Of a stretch of 64,000 nt of DNA, positions 47,684 through 57,718 are shown one piece after another. Under the pieces are notes generated by a model. It saw only the letters and a list, made by a program, of their open reading frames with translations. It was not told the origin of the DNA and ran no database searches. Positions within the stretch are counted from its first letter, which is position 1. The number at the start of each line of letters is the position of its first letter. The stretch comes from Colwellia_A sp047621305 (lineage in GTDB: Bacteria; Pseudomonadota; Gammaproteobacteria; Enterobacterales; Alteromonadaceae), in contig JBLHNB010000011.1 of NCBI GenBank assembly GCA_047621305.1, positions 1 to 64,000 of the forward strand, given 5' to 3'. A program made the position numbers and the translations under genes.

Positions 47684-49309
47684 TTACAACTTGCTATAAA
47701 AGCACCCAAACGCAGGAAAAACTAACTGCTCTCCAACCTGATTTGCAGCAGCGAGCTTATGACCAACTAACGGTTGCGATAACTCGTTTGCTAACGTTTT
47801 TTCTAGCGAGAAAGTTTGGCTTTGTTCACTAAAATTAAAGCATACTAAAATACGTTCACCTTGATACTCACGAACAAAAGCCAGTATTGACTCTGGTGAT
47901 CCAATAAACTTAATATCTCCGTACAATAAAACAGGTTGCTCTTTGCGCCAGCGATTAAAATGTCGATAACTATTTAACACCGAGTCCATTGCATCTTCTT
48001 GTAAATTTACCGATTTCGCAATATGTTCAGCTGACATCGGTAACCAAGGGGTTCCGCCACTAAATCCGGCATTTGGTAAATCATATTGCCACGGATGTGG
48101 TGTACGACAACCATCACGACCTTTAAATTGTGGCCAAAAAGTAATGCCGTAAGGGTCTTGAATATCTTCAAAGGCTATATCTGCTTCTGTTAAACCAAGC
48201 TCTTCACCTTGATAACTACACACACTGCCGCGCAGTGATGAAATCATCGCAAAAAGCATTTTAGCAAAATCGGTTGATTGATACCCGCCCCAACGACTAA
48301 CCACACGCTGTACGTCATGGTTTGAGATAGACCAACAAGGCCAACCATCAGAAACACGCGCTTCAAGAGTTTCTACAACTTGTTTAATGTAGGTGGCAGA
48401 AAAATTATCTGTTAATAAATCAAAGCTGTACCCCATGTGCAGTCTATTACTCCCTTGAGTATACTCCGCCATGGTTTTAAGTGAGTCTTCTGAAGATATT
48501 TCACCTAAGGCAACAGCGCCAGGGTACTTATTAAGTAAGCTGCGGATATCTTCCATAAAGCCCAAGTTTTCATCTTGGGTATTATTATGATAATGGTATT
48601 GATAGGCGTAAGGGTTTTTCTCATCAAAACCTATGCTTTGACGTAACGCTTTCGGCTTGGCAGGGTTATCGCGTAATTGTGCATCATGGAAACAAAAATT
48701 AATAGCATCAAGTCTAAAACCATCTACCCCACGTTTTAGCCAAAACTCAATATTATCAAGTACCGCATTACGTACGTCAGTATTATGGAAGTTAAGATCT
48801 GGCTGACTCGTTAGAAAGTTATGTAAATAGTATTGCTGACGACGAGGATTCCATGTCCAACCTGAGCCGCCAAAAATAGATAACCAGTTATTAGGTGCCG
48901 TACCATCATCCTTAGCATCTGCCCACACATACCAATCAGCTTTATCATTACTTTGGTCTTCACGACTGTCGATAAACCATTGATGTTGATCAGAGGTATG
49001 ACTCAATACTTGGTCAATCATGATTTTAATATTTAGTGCATGGGCTTTTTCAACCAGCTCATCAAAATCCGCTAATGTCCCAAAAATAGGGTCAATATCG
49101 CGATAATCACTAATGTCATAACCAAAGTCTTTCATCGGAGATTTAAAAAAAGGAGAAACCCAAATAGCATCAACACCTAAGCTGGCAATATAATCTAATT
49201 TACTAATAATACCGGGTAAGTCACCAATACCATCGTTGTTAGCATCATAAAAACTGCGTGGATATATTTGATAAATAACCGCACCACGCCACCACATTTG
49301 TTCACTCAT
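47684..49309 (-). CDS. Alpha-glucosidase, GH13 (oligo-1,6-glucosidase type), cytoplasmic
   Basis: The 541-residue enzyme lacks a signal peptide and opens WWRGAVIYQIYPRSFYDAN, typical of GH13 alpha-glucosidases. Catalytic residues are Asp201 (GFRLDAINF), Glu270 (ALGEISSED) and Asp332 (SNHDVQRV). It should hydrolyse imported maltose and short malto-oligosaccharides to glucose. Its control region, shared with the divergent GH31 gene, holds two operators. A MITE-like element sits between these operators and this start codon. Confidence 0.92.
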   Translation of the reverse strand: MSEQMWWRGAVIYQIYPRSFYDANNDGIGDLPGIISKLDYIASLGVDAIWVSPFFKSPMKDFGYDISDYRDIDPIFGTLADFDELVEKAHALNIKIMIDQVLSHTSDQHQWFIDSREDQSNDKADWYVWADAKDDGTAPNNWLSIFGGSGWTWNPRRQQYYLHNFLTSQPDLNFHNTDVRNAVLDNIEFWLKRGVDGFRLDAINFCFHDAQLRDNPAKPKALRQSIGFDEKNPYAYQYHYHNNTQDENLGFMEDIRSLLNKYPGAVALGEISSEDSLKTMAEYTQGSNRLHMGYSFDLLTDNFSATYIKQVVETLEARVSDGWPCWSISNHDVQRVVSRWGGYQSTDFAKMLFAMISSLRGSVCSYQGEELGLTEADIAFEDIQDPYGITFWPQFKGRDGCRTPHPWQYDLPNAGFSGGTPWLPMSAEHIAKSVNLQEDAMDSVLNSYRHFNRWRKEQPVLLYGDIKFIGSPESILAFVREYQGERILVCFNFSEQSQTFSLEKTLANELSQPLVGHKLAAANQVGEQLVFPAFGCFYSKL

Positions 49310-49332
49310 TTAAAACTCCTGACATTACATTT

Positions 49333-49495
49333 ATACCAAGTTGATTAATTAACTGCTCTTTTTTTAATGATTAAAACGAATAACTACGGCGTTATAAAAT
49401 TCATAATTAAAATAACTAGTTAATGAAACTTATGCCTTGTACTTATCCGTTTTTCTACATAAAAAAGTAGACCTCTTATTTAATTAAATTGGTAT
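49333..49495. mobile_element. MITE-like repeat inside the GH13/GH31 control region
   Basis: The 163-bp segment is bounded by ataccaagttgattaatta and an inverted taattaaattggtat. The body contains aactacggcgttat, shared with the half copy at 31222. It has no open frame. It lies 23 bp upstream of the GH13 start and separates that gene from the operators at 49601 and 49632. Confidence 0.7.
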
Positions 49496-49600
49496 TACTG
49501 GTTACCATTAAACGGGTTACTGAGCCCTAATGGTTAATTGAAAATTACTTATTTATTCTTTTAAATAAGAATACTCAATAAAAAACGCAGGTAAAAGCCC

Positions 49601-49616
49601 TTGCATACGTATGTAT
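49601..49616. promoter_or_regulatory. LacI-type operator, GH31/GH13 region, first site
   Basis: The sequence ttgcatacgtatgtat has the perfect ATACGTAT core. It is about 120 bp before the GH31 start and about 290 bp before the divergent GH13 start. Confidence 0.8.
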
Positions 49617-49631
49617 TGGATTTCACAAAAA

Positions 49632-49647
49632 ATGCATACGTATGTAA
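49632..49647. promoter_or_regulatory. LacI-type operator, GH31/GH13 region, second site
   Basis: The sequence atgcatacgtatgtaa has the perfect core, 31 bp from the previous site (three helical turns), which suggests cooperative dimers. Confidence 0.8.
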
Positions 49648-49734
49648 GATGTTGCTGGTGCTTGAGTAGGGTTATTATGAACTTACTTTGTAATTGAACG
49701 TTGTGAATACAACATCATTCTTGAGGGCATAACA

Positions 49735-52347
49735 TTGCAATCATCATTAACCTATATTAAACAGGCTTGCATAGTCATTGGGCTATTTATTCTTGGCCAG
49801 CCATTAGCTTTTGCTAAGACTAACCATCATTATATAAGCCATACTATTATAGATAACGGTGTAGTTATTAAGACCTCGTTAGGTCAAGTGCAACTGAGCG
49901 CTTACGGTAATGATGCTATAGAGGTGCATTACCTAGTCAATGAACAGCTAATTAATGACAGCCTGAGCAATGACAGTCAGCTAAAAAACAGTAAGCAACA
50001 AACAACGGCACAGCAATTACCTTCTTTTGCTATTAAAGAACAAGCGATAAAACAAAGCGTTCACCTAGCAGAAAATTCCCAGCAATTAACCGTTACTGTC
50101 AACAAGCTAAGCGCCATTGTATCTAAATCCCCTTTTAACATCCGTTATTATCAAAAAGGTAAGTTGCTGCTCGCCGAAGAAGCCGGATTTTTCCTTGGCA
50201 CAGCGCTAGATGAAACTAAAAATGAAGATGAACGCGCAGGCGAAGATAAGCAGCAGGCTAAAATAAATGTACAAGGTTTTCGTTTTACATTAACCGATAA
50301 AGAAAAATTGCTTGGTGGTGGTGAACGTGTTTTAGGCATGGATAGACGTGGGCAAAGGCTACCTTTATATAATCGCGCACATTACGGTTATGAAACGCAA
50401 TCAAATCAAATGAACTTTGGTTTACCTGCCGTCATGTCGAGCAATAAATACATTGTATTGTTTGATAACTCTGCAAAAGGTTGGATGGATATAGCGAAAT
50501 CAGAAAAAAACATTCTCCAATTTGAAGCGGTCAGTGGTCGCTTGGCTTATCTTGTTTTTTCAGGTGATACTTATGCAGAATTAATTGAAAATTATGTGGA
50601 TGTTACCGGTAAGCAGCCTTTACCACCTCGTTGGTCGTTAGGTAATTACGCATCACGTTTTGGTTATCGTTCAGAGGCAGAAGTTAGAGCTACGGTGAAT
50701 AAATTCATCGAATTAGACTTCCCTCTTGATGCGCTTATTTTAGATCTTTATTGGTTTGGTAAAGACATTAAAGGTCACATGGGTAATTTAGCGTGGCACA
50801 AAGAAACATTTCCAACACCAACAAAAATGATCAGTGATATTAAAGCACAAGGCGTAAATACCGTTTTGATCACTGAGCCTTTTATTTTAACTAGTTCAAA
50901 CAAATGGTCTGATGCCGTTGATCATAATGCCTTAGCAAAAGCAGTCGACGGTAGCGCAAAACGTTTTGATTTTTATTTTGGCAATACCGGTTTAGTCGAT
51001 GTATTTAACCGCCAAGGTCGTGATTGGTTTAATGCTATTTATACCGACTTATCTCAACAAGGCGTTGAAGGATGGTGGGGTGATTTAGGCGAGCCTGAAG
51101 TTCACCCAAGTGATACGTTACATACACTTGATGATGGCTCGGTGGTTAATGCCGATGCTATTCATAATGTTTATGGACATCAGTGGGCAAAAATGGTTTT
51201 TGAAAACCAATTAACAATAGATAAAAACAAGCGCCCTTTTATCTTAATGCGCTCTGGTTTTGCGGGTTCACAACGTTATGGCATGATCCCGTGGACAGGT
51301 GATGTTAGCCGTTCTTGGGGCGGGTTAAAACCTCAAGTAGAGCTAAGCTTGCAAATGGGGGGTTTAGGCATGGCTTATACTCACTCAGATTTAGGTGGTT
51401 TTGCTGGTGGTGAAACCTTCGATAAGGAACTCTATATACGCTGGTTACAATACGGTGTTTTTCAGCCTATTTACCGCCCTCATGCACAAGACAACATCGC
51501 CCCTGAGGTTGTCTTTCACGATAGTGAAACACAAGATATTCTCCGAAAATTCATCAAGCTAAGATATCAACTCTTGCCTTACAACTATAGCCTCGCTTAT
51601 GAAAATAGTACGACCGGCATGCCATTAATGCGTCCACTATTTTTTGAAAATGATAAATTCTCGAGTGAAAACATTAAAAGTGAATCCCTTGAAAGTGTGT
51701 TCGATAATGCTTCTAGCTATCTTTGGGGCGATGCCTTTTTAGTAACGCCCGTGGTTGATGCTGGCATAAAATCGGTCTCAGTCGCTTTACCCAAAGGCAT
51801 ATGGTTTAACTACTTCACTAAGGAGAATGAGCCCAGTAAAAAATACCAAGGTGGACAAACAGTCTCACTACCAACAGACATAACAACACTGCCTGTTTTA
51901 GTGCGCGCGGGTGCTTTTATTCCAATGATTGAAGCCATTCAATCAACGCAAGACTATGATAATAAAAAACTGAGCCTGCATTACTACGCAGACAGCTCGG
52001 TAACCTCTGCCTCGTATGAAATGTATGAAGACGATGGAAAAACTCATCAAGCAATTGAAAAAGGCCGCTATGAACTATTAACCTTTTCTGCATCGCAACA
52101 CCAAAACACACTAAAAATTAATCTTCAGCGTAATGTTAAACCTAACCAACAAGGTAACGATACCCGCTATATAAGTATGCCCGCACAACGTGAAATGTCA
52201 GTCGTTATCCATAATTGGTCAACTAAGCCAAACAGCATTCAAATAGACAATGTAAAAATTGAGACCGGTATTTGGAATAGCGATCAAAACACACTGACCG
52301 TACACTTTAAATGGCAACATCAACCACTTAACTTGATCGTAAAATAG
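49735..52347 (+). CDS. Alpha-glucosidase, GH31, exported
   Basis: The 870-residue enzyme starts at TTG with a GAGGG site about 8 bp upstream; no ATG is available nearby. A signal peptide (IVIGLFILGQPLAFA) exports it. The GH31 barrel has its nucleophile Asp450 in WWGDLGEPE and the acid/base Asp523 in IPWTGDVSRSW. A beta-sandwich precedes the barrel and a beta domain follows it. It should remove terminal alpha-glucose from malto-oligosaccharides in the periplasm. Two operators lie just upstream. Confidence 0.92.
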   Translation: MQSSLTYIKQACIVIGLFILGQPLAFAKTNHHYISHTIIDNGVVIKTSLGQVQLSAYGNDAIEVHYLVNEQLINDSLSNDSQLKNSKQQTTAQQLPSFAIKEQAIKQSVHLAENSQQLTVTVNKLSAIVSKSPFNIRYYQKGKLLLAEEAGFFLGTALDETKNEDERAGEDKQQAKINVQGFRFTLTDKEKLLGGGERVLGMDRRGQRLPLYNRAHYGYETQSNQMNFGLPAVMSSNKYIVLFDNSAKGWMDIAKSEKNILQFEAVSGRLAYLVFSGDTYAELIENYVDVTGKQPLPPRWSLGNYASRFGYRSEAEVRATVNKFIELDFPLDALILDLYWFGKDIKGHMGNLAWHKETFPTPTKMISDIKAQGVNTVLITEPFILTSSNKWSDAVDHNALAKAVDGSAKRFDFYFGNTGLVDVFNRQGRDWFNAIYTDLSQQGVEGWWGDLGEPEVHPSDTLHTLDDGSVVNADAIHNVYGHQWAKMVFENQLTIDKNKRPFILMRSGFAGSQRYGMIPWTGDVSRSWGGLKPQVELSLQMGGLGMAYTHSDLGGFAGGETFDKELYIRWLQYGVFQPIYRPHAQDNIAPEVVFHDSETQDILRKFIKLRYQLLPYNYSLAYENSTTGMPLMRPLFFENDKFSSENIKSESLESVFDNASSYLWGDAFLVTPVVDAGIKSVSVALPKGIWFNYFTKENEPSKKYQGGQTVSLPTDITTLPVLVRAGAFIPMIEAIQSTQDYDNKKLSLHYYADSSVTSASYEMYEDDGKTHQAIEKGRYELLTFSASQHQNTLKINLQRNVKPNQQGNDTRYISMPAQREMSVVIHNWSTKPNSIQIDNVKIETGIWNSDQNTLTVHFKWQHQPLNLIVK

Positions 52348-52448
52348 ATATTCATTACGCTTTAAAAATTCACTTGAAAATTTTAAATAATTGAATATAA
52401 AACAAAAAACAGGTGTTAACTATATTATTGAAATTGTAAAAGCCTTTA

Positions 52449-52464
52449 TTGAATACGTATGTAA
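52449..52464. promoter_or_regulatory. LacI-type operator upstream of the MFS permease
   Basis: The sequence ttgaatacgtatgtaa has the perfect core. It lies 260 bp before the permease start, so the leader may be long. Confidence 0.75.
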
Positions 52465-52723
52465 GCAATAGCCGTTCATTGATAATGACTGTATATTGAA
52501 AGAGTTATAGCATTGGCTATACCTTTTCAATAGTCACCTTGTTTGATATTCGCCAAGTGCTTTTTGGCCGTAGTACTCTGCTATTTATTATCTTATTATG
52601 TTTAATAATAGGTAAAAATATAGCCCTGTATTGATCACATATTAGTTAGCTATTGATCAAGTTTACGTTCCAATCTACGTTCCTATTTAAACATCAAAAA
52701 AATTTAATATAAGAGTCCGCGAC

Positions 52724-54220
52724 ATGACCGATACAAATAAAAGTACCAATACCTCTCAGCAAAAGCCACGCCTAAGCTTTTGGCAAATTTGGAATGTTAG
52801 TTTTGGCTTCCTTGGTGTGCAAATTGGTTTTTCATTACAAAATGGTAACGTCAGCCGTATATTGTCTGATTTAGGGGCTGATCTTTCTTCATTATCACTC
52901 TTTTGGTTAGCAGCGCCTATTATGGGTCTGTTGGTACAACCTATTGTTGGTGCTTTTTCTGATCGAACATGGAATCGCATGGGTCGGCGCTTACCCTTTG
53001 TTTTAGGTGGTTCACTAGTTGCGGCCGCCGCGATGGTTTTACTTCCAAACGCGTCAATGGTTGTTGCTTTTATCCCACCGATTATTTTTGGTTTATTAAT
53101 ATTTGCCATTAAAGATGCTGCGTTTAATGTAACGTTTCAGCCGTTTCGTTCGCTAGTTTCTGATATGGTGCCCACCGAGCAACATAACTTAGGTTATTCA
53201 GTACAAACACTATTAATTAATATTGGCGCGGTAGTTGGCTCAATTCTTCCTTTCGTGTTAACTAACGTGATTGGCTTAGACAACGTATCAGTACAGGGTC
53301 AAGTTGCGCAGTCAGTCATTTGGGCATTTTATATTGGTGCCACGGTGTTACTAGGATCAGTCTTGTGGACAGTATTTAGAACAAAAGAATACAAACCGGA
53401 AGATTATTACGCTTATCAAAATTTAGATGCTGAAAAAATCAAACAAGAACAATCAGTTAAAAAAACCATTTCAGAGCGATTGGCCGGTTTTTGGGTGTTA
53501 TTTAAAGGTATGCCAGTAATCATGAAACAATTAGCGATAGTGCAATTTTTTTCATGGTTTGCATTATTTATTATGTGGGCATATACACCCGCAGCGATTA
53601 CTCAACATGCTTGGGGAGTAGCCGTTGATTGGTTTGATCCTGCTTATATTACTGCGATGGGTGGTTTACCTGATACTGTCGCTGCGGCTAAAGGTGCAGC
53701 TGGCGATTGGGTTGGTATTTTATATGCGGCACAAGCTTTGTTTGCTGTGCTTTTCGCTATTTTATTAACTAAATTAGCTAATACCTTTGGCCGTAAAACA
53801 GTTTATTCATTATCATTAGTTGCTGGAGGCTTAGGTTACTTAAGCTTTATTTTATTTCAAGACCCAACAATTACCCATGTAAATTTATTAATCACCGAGG
53901 TGAAAGTGCCTCAAGGCGCGGTTGGTTTAGTTTGGTCTATGTTAGGTATTGGTATGGCATGGGCGGCAATTTTATCTATGCCTTACGCAATACTTGCAGG
54001 AGCTTTACCTGCAGATAAAACGGGAGTTTATATGGGGATTTTTAACTTTACTATTGCCGTACCACAAATAGTGTCAGGCTTAGTATCCGGTTGGATTTTA
54101 AACCATGTATTCGACAACAATGCAGTTTATATCATTATGTTAGCAGGTGGTTCGATGATTTTAGGGGCACTATCAGTGTACTTCCTTAAAGACGCTGAAG
54201 AACAACCAACCAATAATTAA
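52724..54220 (+). CDS. MFS sugar permease (SLC45/GPH-like), probable maltose importer
   Basis: The 498-residue carrier has twelve hydrophobic segments. It has the MFS loop motif variant (GAFSDRTWNRMGRRLPF) between helices 2 and 3, as in SLC45-type sugar/proton symporters. These import maltose, maltodextrins or sucrose across the inner membrane. Its place beside glucosidase genes and an operator fits maltose uptake to feed the cytoplasmic GH13 enzyme. It is convergent with the LacI gene, and the two share a terminator. Confidence 0.9.
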   Translation: MTDTNKSTNTSQQKPRLSFWQIWNVSFGFLGVQIGFSLQNGNVSRILSDLGADLSSLSLFWLAAPIMGLLVQPIVGAFSDRTWNRMGRRLPFVLGGSLVAAAAMVLLPNASMVVAFIPPIIFGLLIFAIKDAAFNVTFQPFRSLVSDMVPTEQHNLGYSVQTLLINIGAVVGSILPFVLTNVIGLDNVSVQGQVAQSVIWAFYIGATVLLGSVLWTVFRTKEYKPEDYYAYQNLDAEKIKQEQSVKKTISERLAGFWVLFKGMPVIMKQLAIVQFFSWFALFIMWAYTPAAITQHAWGVAVDWFDPAYITAMGGLPDTVAAAKGAAGDWVGILYAAQALFAVLFAILLTKLANTFGRKTVYSLSLVAGGLGYLSFILFQDPTITHVNLLITEVKVPQGAVGLVWSMLGIGMAWAAILSMPYAILAGALPADKTGVYMGIFNFTIAVPQIVSGLVSGWILNHVFDNNAVYIIMLAGGSMILGALSVYFLKDAEEQPTNN

Positions 54221-54278
54221 GATAAGTGCTCACATAATTTGACTTAAATCTGTTAAATAGAAGAGAATAAATAAAAAT

Positions 54279-54320
54279 AAAAGGCGCTATAAATTATTAT
54301 CTAAGCGCCTTTTTTATTTT
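54279..54320. terminator. Bidirectional terminator between permease and LacI genes
   Basis: A 10-bp stem (aaaaggcgct with agcgcctttt) has a 15-base loop. T-rich runs follow on both strands, between convergent genes. Confidence 0.85.
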
Positions 54321-54352
54321 ATACTAAGGTTAATTTAAGCGCTAACCTGTGG

Positions 54353-55375
54353 TTAGATAACACTGGATTTTCGTACTACTAATTCAGGTGTAATTAAGGA
54401 GGTTGTAGCTTCTTTACCGGCAATAAGATCTAATAGTGTATCAACGAGTAATTCCCCCGCTAATTTAGTGTCTTGCTTTACTGTCGTTAATGGTGGAAAG
54501 GTGAAACGCGCAATGGCAATATCATCAAAACCTACGATGGCAACTTGCTCAGGAATATGAATGTTATGCTCTTGTAATGCACGCATTGCGCCAATAGCAA
54601 TTAAATCACAAGCCGCGAAAATACCATCAAATTTTTCACCGCTAGCCAGTAATTCACATGCGGCACTATAACCTGCATCTTCAGTATGTAGCGCATTGAA
54701 TTGCAAAGATTGATTTGCAACTAAGTGATTATCTTTCAATGCTTGGCAGTGGCCTTTATAACGATCAAAAAATTCAGGTGCATGGCTAGAAGCACTGCCT
54801 AAAAATGCGAGTTTATTTTTACCCTGTTTAATCAGATGTTCAGTTGCTTCTTTTCCCCCTTGAAAATTATCACAACCAACAGAAATTAAAGGTAAGTTTT
54901 TAACCTCCGCTCCCCAACGAACAAAATGAGTGTTTTGTGCAATGAGTTGTACTAGTTTTATTTCGTAGTCAACATAATCGCCATAACCTAAGAGAATAAG
55001 GCCATCGGCTTTATTGCTGTTTTCAAAATCGGCATGCCAATCAGTGCTTGCTTGTTGAAAAGAAACCAATAAGTCATAGCCCCTTTTTGAGCAAGCTCTG
55101 GTGATGCTGCCTAACATGGATAAGAAGAAAGGATTAATGGCGGAATTATTGGTAGTGAGCTCTTCAAATAATAACAAAGCAATGGTATCACTTTGCTGAG
55201 AACGTAAATTACTGGCATTTTTATCTACCTTATAATTTAGCTCTCTGGCGATAGCTTGTACTTTTTGTCGTGTTACTTCATTCACTAAGGGACTATTACG
55301 CAGGGCTCTCGACACAGTTGATTGAGAAACACCTGCTCGGTATGCAATATCAAAAGAGGTTGCTTTTTCTTTCAC
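54353..55375 (-). CDS. LacI-family regulator of the alpha-glucan locus
   Basis: The 340-residue regulator has an N-terminal LacI helix-turn-helix (SFDIAYRAGVSQSTVSRALR, about 6-27), the hinge with NYKVDKNASNLRSQQ, and a periplasmic-binding-type effector domain (about 62-335, LGSASSHAPEFFDRYKGH). LacI proteins bind palindromes with a central CG, which fits the seven ATACGTAT sites. It is the only regulator of this type in the locus and is therefore the best candidate for their ligand, with maltose or a related sugar as effector. No operator is seen before its own start. Confidence 0.92.
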   Translation of the reverse strand: MKEKATSFDIAYRAGVSQSTVSRALRNSPLVNEVTRQKVQAIARELNYKVDKNASNLRSQQSDTIALLLFEELTTNNSAINPFFLSMLGSITRACSKRGYDLLVSFQQASTDWHADFENSNKADGLILLGYGDYVDYEIKLVQLIAQNTHFVRWGAEVKNLPLISVGCDNFQGGKEATEHLIKQGKNKLAFLGSASSHAPEFFDRYKGHCQALKDNHLVANQSLQFNALHTEDAGYSAACELLASGEKFDGIFAACDLIAIGAMRALQEHNIHIPEQVAIVGFDDIAIARFTFPPLTTVKQDTKLAGELLVDTLLDLIAGKEATTSLITPELVVRKSSVI

Positions 55376-55617
55376 ATGAATAAACCCTAAACAACTTAAT
55401 TAACAAGAATATACCTTAGTGACCACAAGATGTATATCCATTTCACTTAAGGTGCTAATTCCTTTAATAACTCTTTTAATTATTTCTTTAATATGAGCGT
55501 TAAGGGATAAATGCAAATAAAAAACACATCAAAAATCAAGTAACTTATTTGATCTATTACTTGTTTATTTATTATCTCAAAACAAATTATTATAAAACCC
55601 TGTGATTATTTTTATTC

Positions 55618-57414
55618 CTACACCGAGTTATCATTATTCAATTGAGTCTCCCACAAGGATGCATACAGCCCCTTTTTTTCTAGTAGCGTTGAATGGCTTC
55701 CTTCTTCAGCAATAGCACCCTTGTCGATAAATATTATTCTGTCTGCATCGACAATGGTTGATAATCTATGGGCGATAACCAAACTGGTCGAATGTTGTGA
55801 TACCTCTCTAAACGCCGCTAAAATTGCTTGTTCTGAATGGCTATCAAGGGATGACGTGGCTTCATCAAAAATGAGTATCGGCGGGTTCTTAATAATCGTT
55901 CTAGCAATAGCCACCCGTTGTTTTTCACCTCCACTTAATTTTAGACCTCGCTCCCCCACAACCGTTTCAACACCATCAGGGAGTAGTTTTATAAACTCAT
56001 CGAGGTGCGCTAGTTTAATCGCTTTATAAACGTCAGCATCACTAGCTGAAGGGTTTCCATAACGAACATTTTCAAAAATTGATTCATTAAAAAGAACGGT
56101 ATCTTGTGGAACTACTCCGATAGCACGACGTAATGATTTTAATGTAACTTTTTTTATGTCTTGTCCATCGATACAGATTGAACCATCGTTTACATCATAG
56201 AACCTAAATAGCAACTTCATCAAGGTTGATTTTCCGTGGCCACTTGGACCGACTATGGCGACTTTTTCTCCTGCATTAACAGAAAAACTAACATCGTTTA
56301 TTATTTTTCTTTTTTTATTATAACAAAAACTAATATTGTTAAAGTCTATCCTGCCACTGACAACATTTAACTCTTCAGCGTCATCCACATCAACTATTTT
56401 GGGCTTAATCGACATCAGGCTAAATAAGTGCTCGATGTTAGCAAGCGAGCCCTTAATTTCACGGTAAACAAAGCCTAAAAAATTTAAAGGTAAAAATATC
56501 TGCATAATAAACGCATTAATGAGTACAAAGTCCCCAAGAGTCATATCGCCTTGAGTCACTTTATAAGCCGCTAACATCATCATAGCAGTAATAGCAATGG
56601 CAATAATAAACGCTTGCCCACCATTTAGAGCAAAAAGAGACAGTCTGTTTTTACGTTTTGCGACTTCCCAATCCTCTAAATCTTTATCATATCGATCCGC
56701 TTCAAAATCTTCATTCGAAAAGTATTTTGTCGTTTCATAGTTAAGCAAAGAATCAATAGCATGATTATTACTACTTGAGTCCGCTTTATTTGCCTCTCTT
56801 ATAAATTTCACCCGCCAGTCGGTTGTTTTAACAGAAAACGTAATATAGCCAGCAATGGCTATTAAGCTAATAGCTGCAAAACCTATTGAGTAGTTATATA
56901 ATAAAACACCGATTACCATGGTAATTTCAAGAAGTGTCGGTACGATGTTAAAAACCATGAAGCGCATTAAAAAGTTTATACCTGATGCACCTCGTTCTAT
57001 ATCCCGCGCTAACCCGCCTGTTCTTCGGTCCAAATGGTATTCTAAATCTAGTTTATGTAAGTGTTTAAAAACATTTAAACTAATTCTACGGATAGACCTC
57101 TCGGTGACTCTGCCAAAGAGCACATCTCTAATCTCACCAAAAACCACATTAGACAAACGCACTAAACCATAAGCTAAAACAAGCCCAATAGGCACAACCA
57201 GTAGTGAGGCTTGGTCAAATTGAGAAGTGTCGATACCATCAACAATATATTTAAGGATAAATGGTAAACCAACACTAGCAACTTTTGCTAATATCATGAA
57301 ACCGACAGCAAAAAGTACCCGCTTTTTATATTCAATCAGGTACGGAAAGATATCTTTAATAATATTCCAACTAAAGTGATCAGCTTCAACTTCATTAATT
57401 CTACTTGGTCGCAT
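55618..57414 (-). CDS. Atm1-type ABC exporter (permease and ATPase fused)
   Basis: The 598-residue half-transporter has six membrane helices (about 30-330) and an ATPase domain with Walker A GPSGHGKST, signature LSGGEKQR and Walker B ILIFDEATSSLD. The permease segment DRRTGGLARDIERGASGI is diagnostic of the Atm1/ABCB7 group, which exports glutathione-linked sulfur or metal compounds in mitochondria and proteobacteria. The protein should work as a homodimer in the inner membrane. It is a single gene; the exact substrate is not deducible. Confidence 0.9.
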   Translation of the reverse strand: MRPSRINEVEADHFSWNIIKDIFPYLIEYKKRVLFAVGFMILAKVASVGLPFILKYIVDGIDTSQFDQASLLVVPIGLVLAYGLVRLSNVVFGEIRDVLFGRVTERSIRRISLNVFKHLHKLDLEYHLDRRTGGLARDIERGASGINFLMRFMVFNIVPTLLEITMVIGVLLYNYSIGFAAISLIAIAGYITFSVKTTDWRVKFIREANKADSSSNNHAIDSLLNYETTKYFSNEDFEADRYDKDLEDWEVAKRKNRLSLFALNGGQAFIIAIAITAMMMLAAYKVTQGDMTLGDFVLINAFIMQIFLPLNFLGFVYREIKGSLANIEHLFSLMSIKPKIVDVDDAEELNVVSGRIDFNNISFCYNKKRKIINDVSFSVNAGEKVAIVGPSGHGKSTLMKLLFRFYDVNDGSICIDGQDIKKVTLKSLRRAIGVVPQDTVLFNESIFENVRYGNPSASDADVYKAIKLAHLDEFIKLLPDGVETVVGERGLKLSGGEKQRVAIARTIIKNPPILIFDEATSSLDSHSEQAILAAFREVSQHSTSLVIAHRLSTIVDADRIIFIDKGAIAEEGSHSTLLEKKGLYASLWETQLNNDNSV

Positions 57415-57718
57415 GATTGTTACCTGTTTAGTATTTGAAAATAATGGTGCTTAAAAATATGATTGAATAATTAGTGAAAATTAAACACCTTAAAGAAAAA
57501 GCAATACGATGTTTAAAGAGTAGCATTTTTATAACGCGCTAATGACTCTTGGTAACATCGAATCAGAGTAAGAGCTTGGACGTATAAGAAGAACCTAGAG
57601 GGTACGTTTGTTAACCCTATAGCCTTTTACTATTGAGTTCAACAGCATCCTTTATCACTTTATTCAATTGTTTAACCTTTACAGATACTAACAAGCAACA
57701 TATGCTGATATAAAGACG
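57415..57718. other. Divergent intergenic region, nothing recognised
   Basis: This 304-bp region lies between the divergent ABC exporter and DUF2937 genes. I see no gene, repeat or clear promoter in it. Confidence 0.4.

Noticed and set aside
31383..55375. Bacteroidetes-type SusC/SusD polysaccharide locus
   Set aside because: There is a TonB-dependent receptor but no SusD partner; the layout is the proteobacterial kind.
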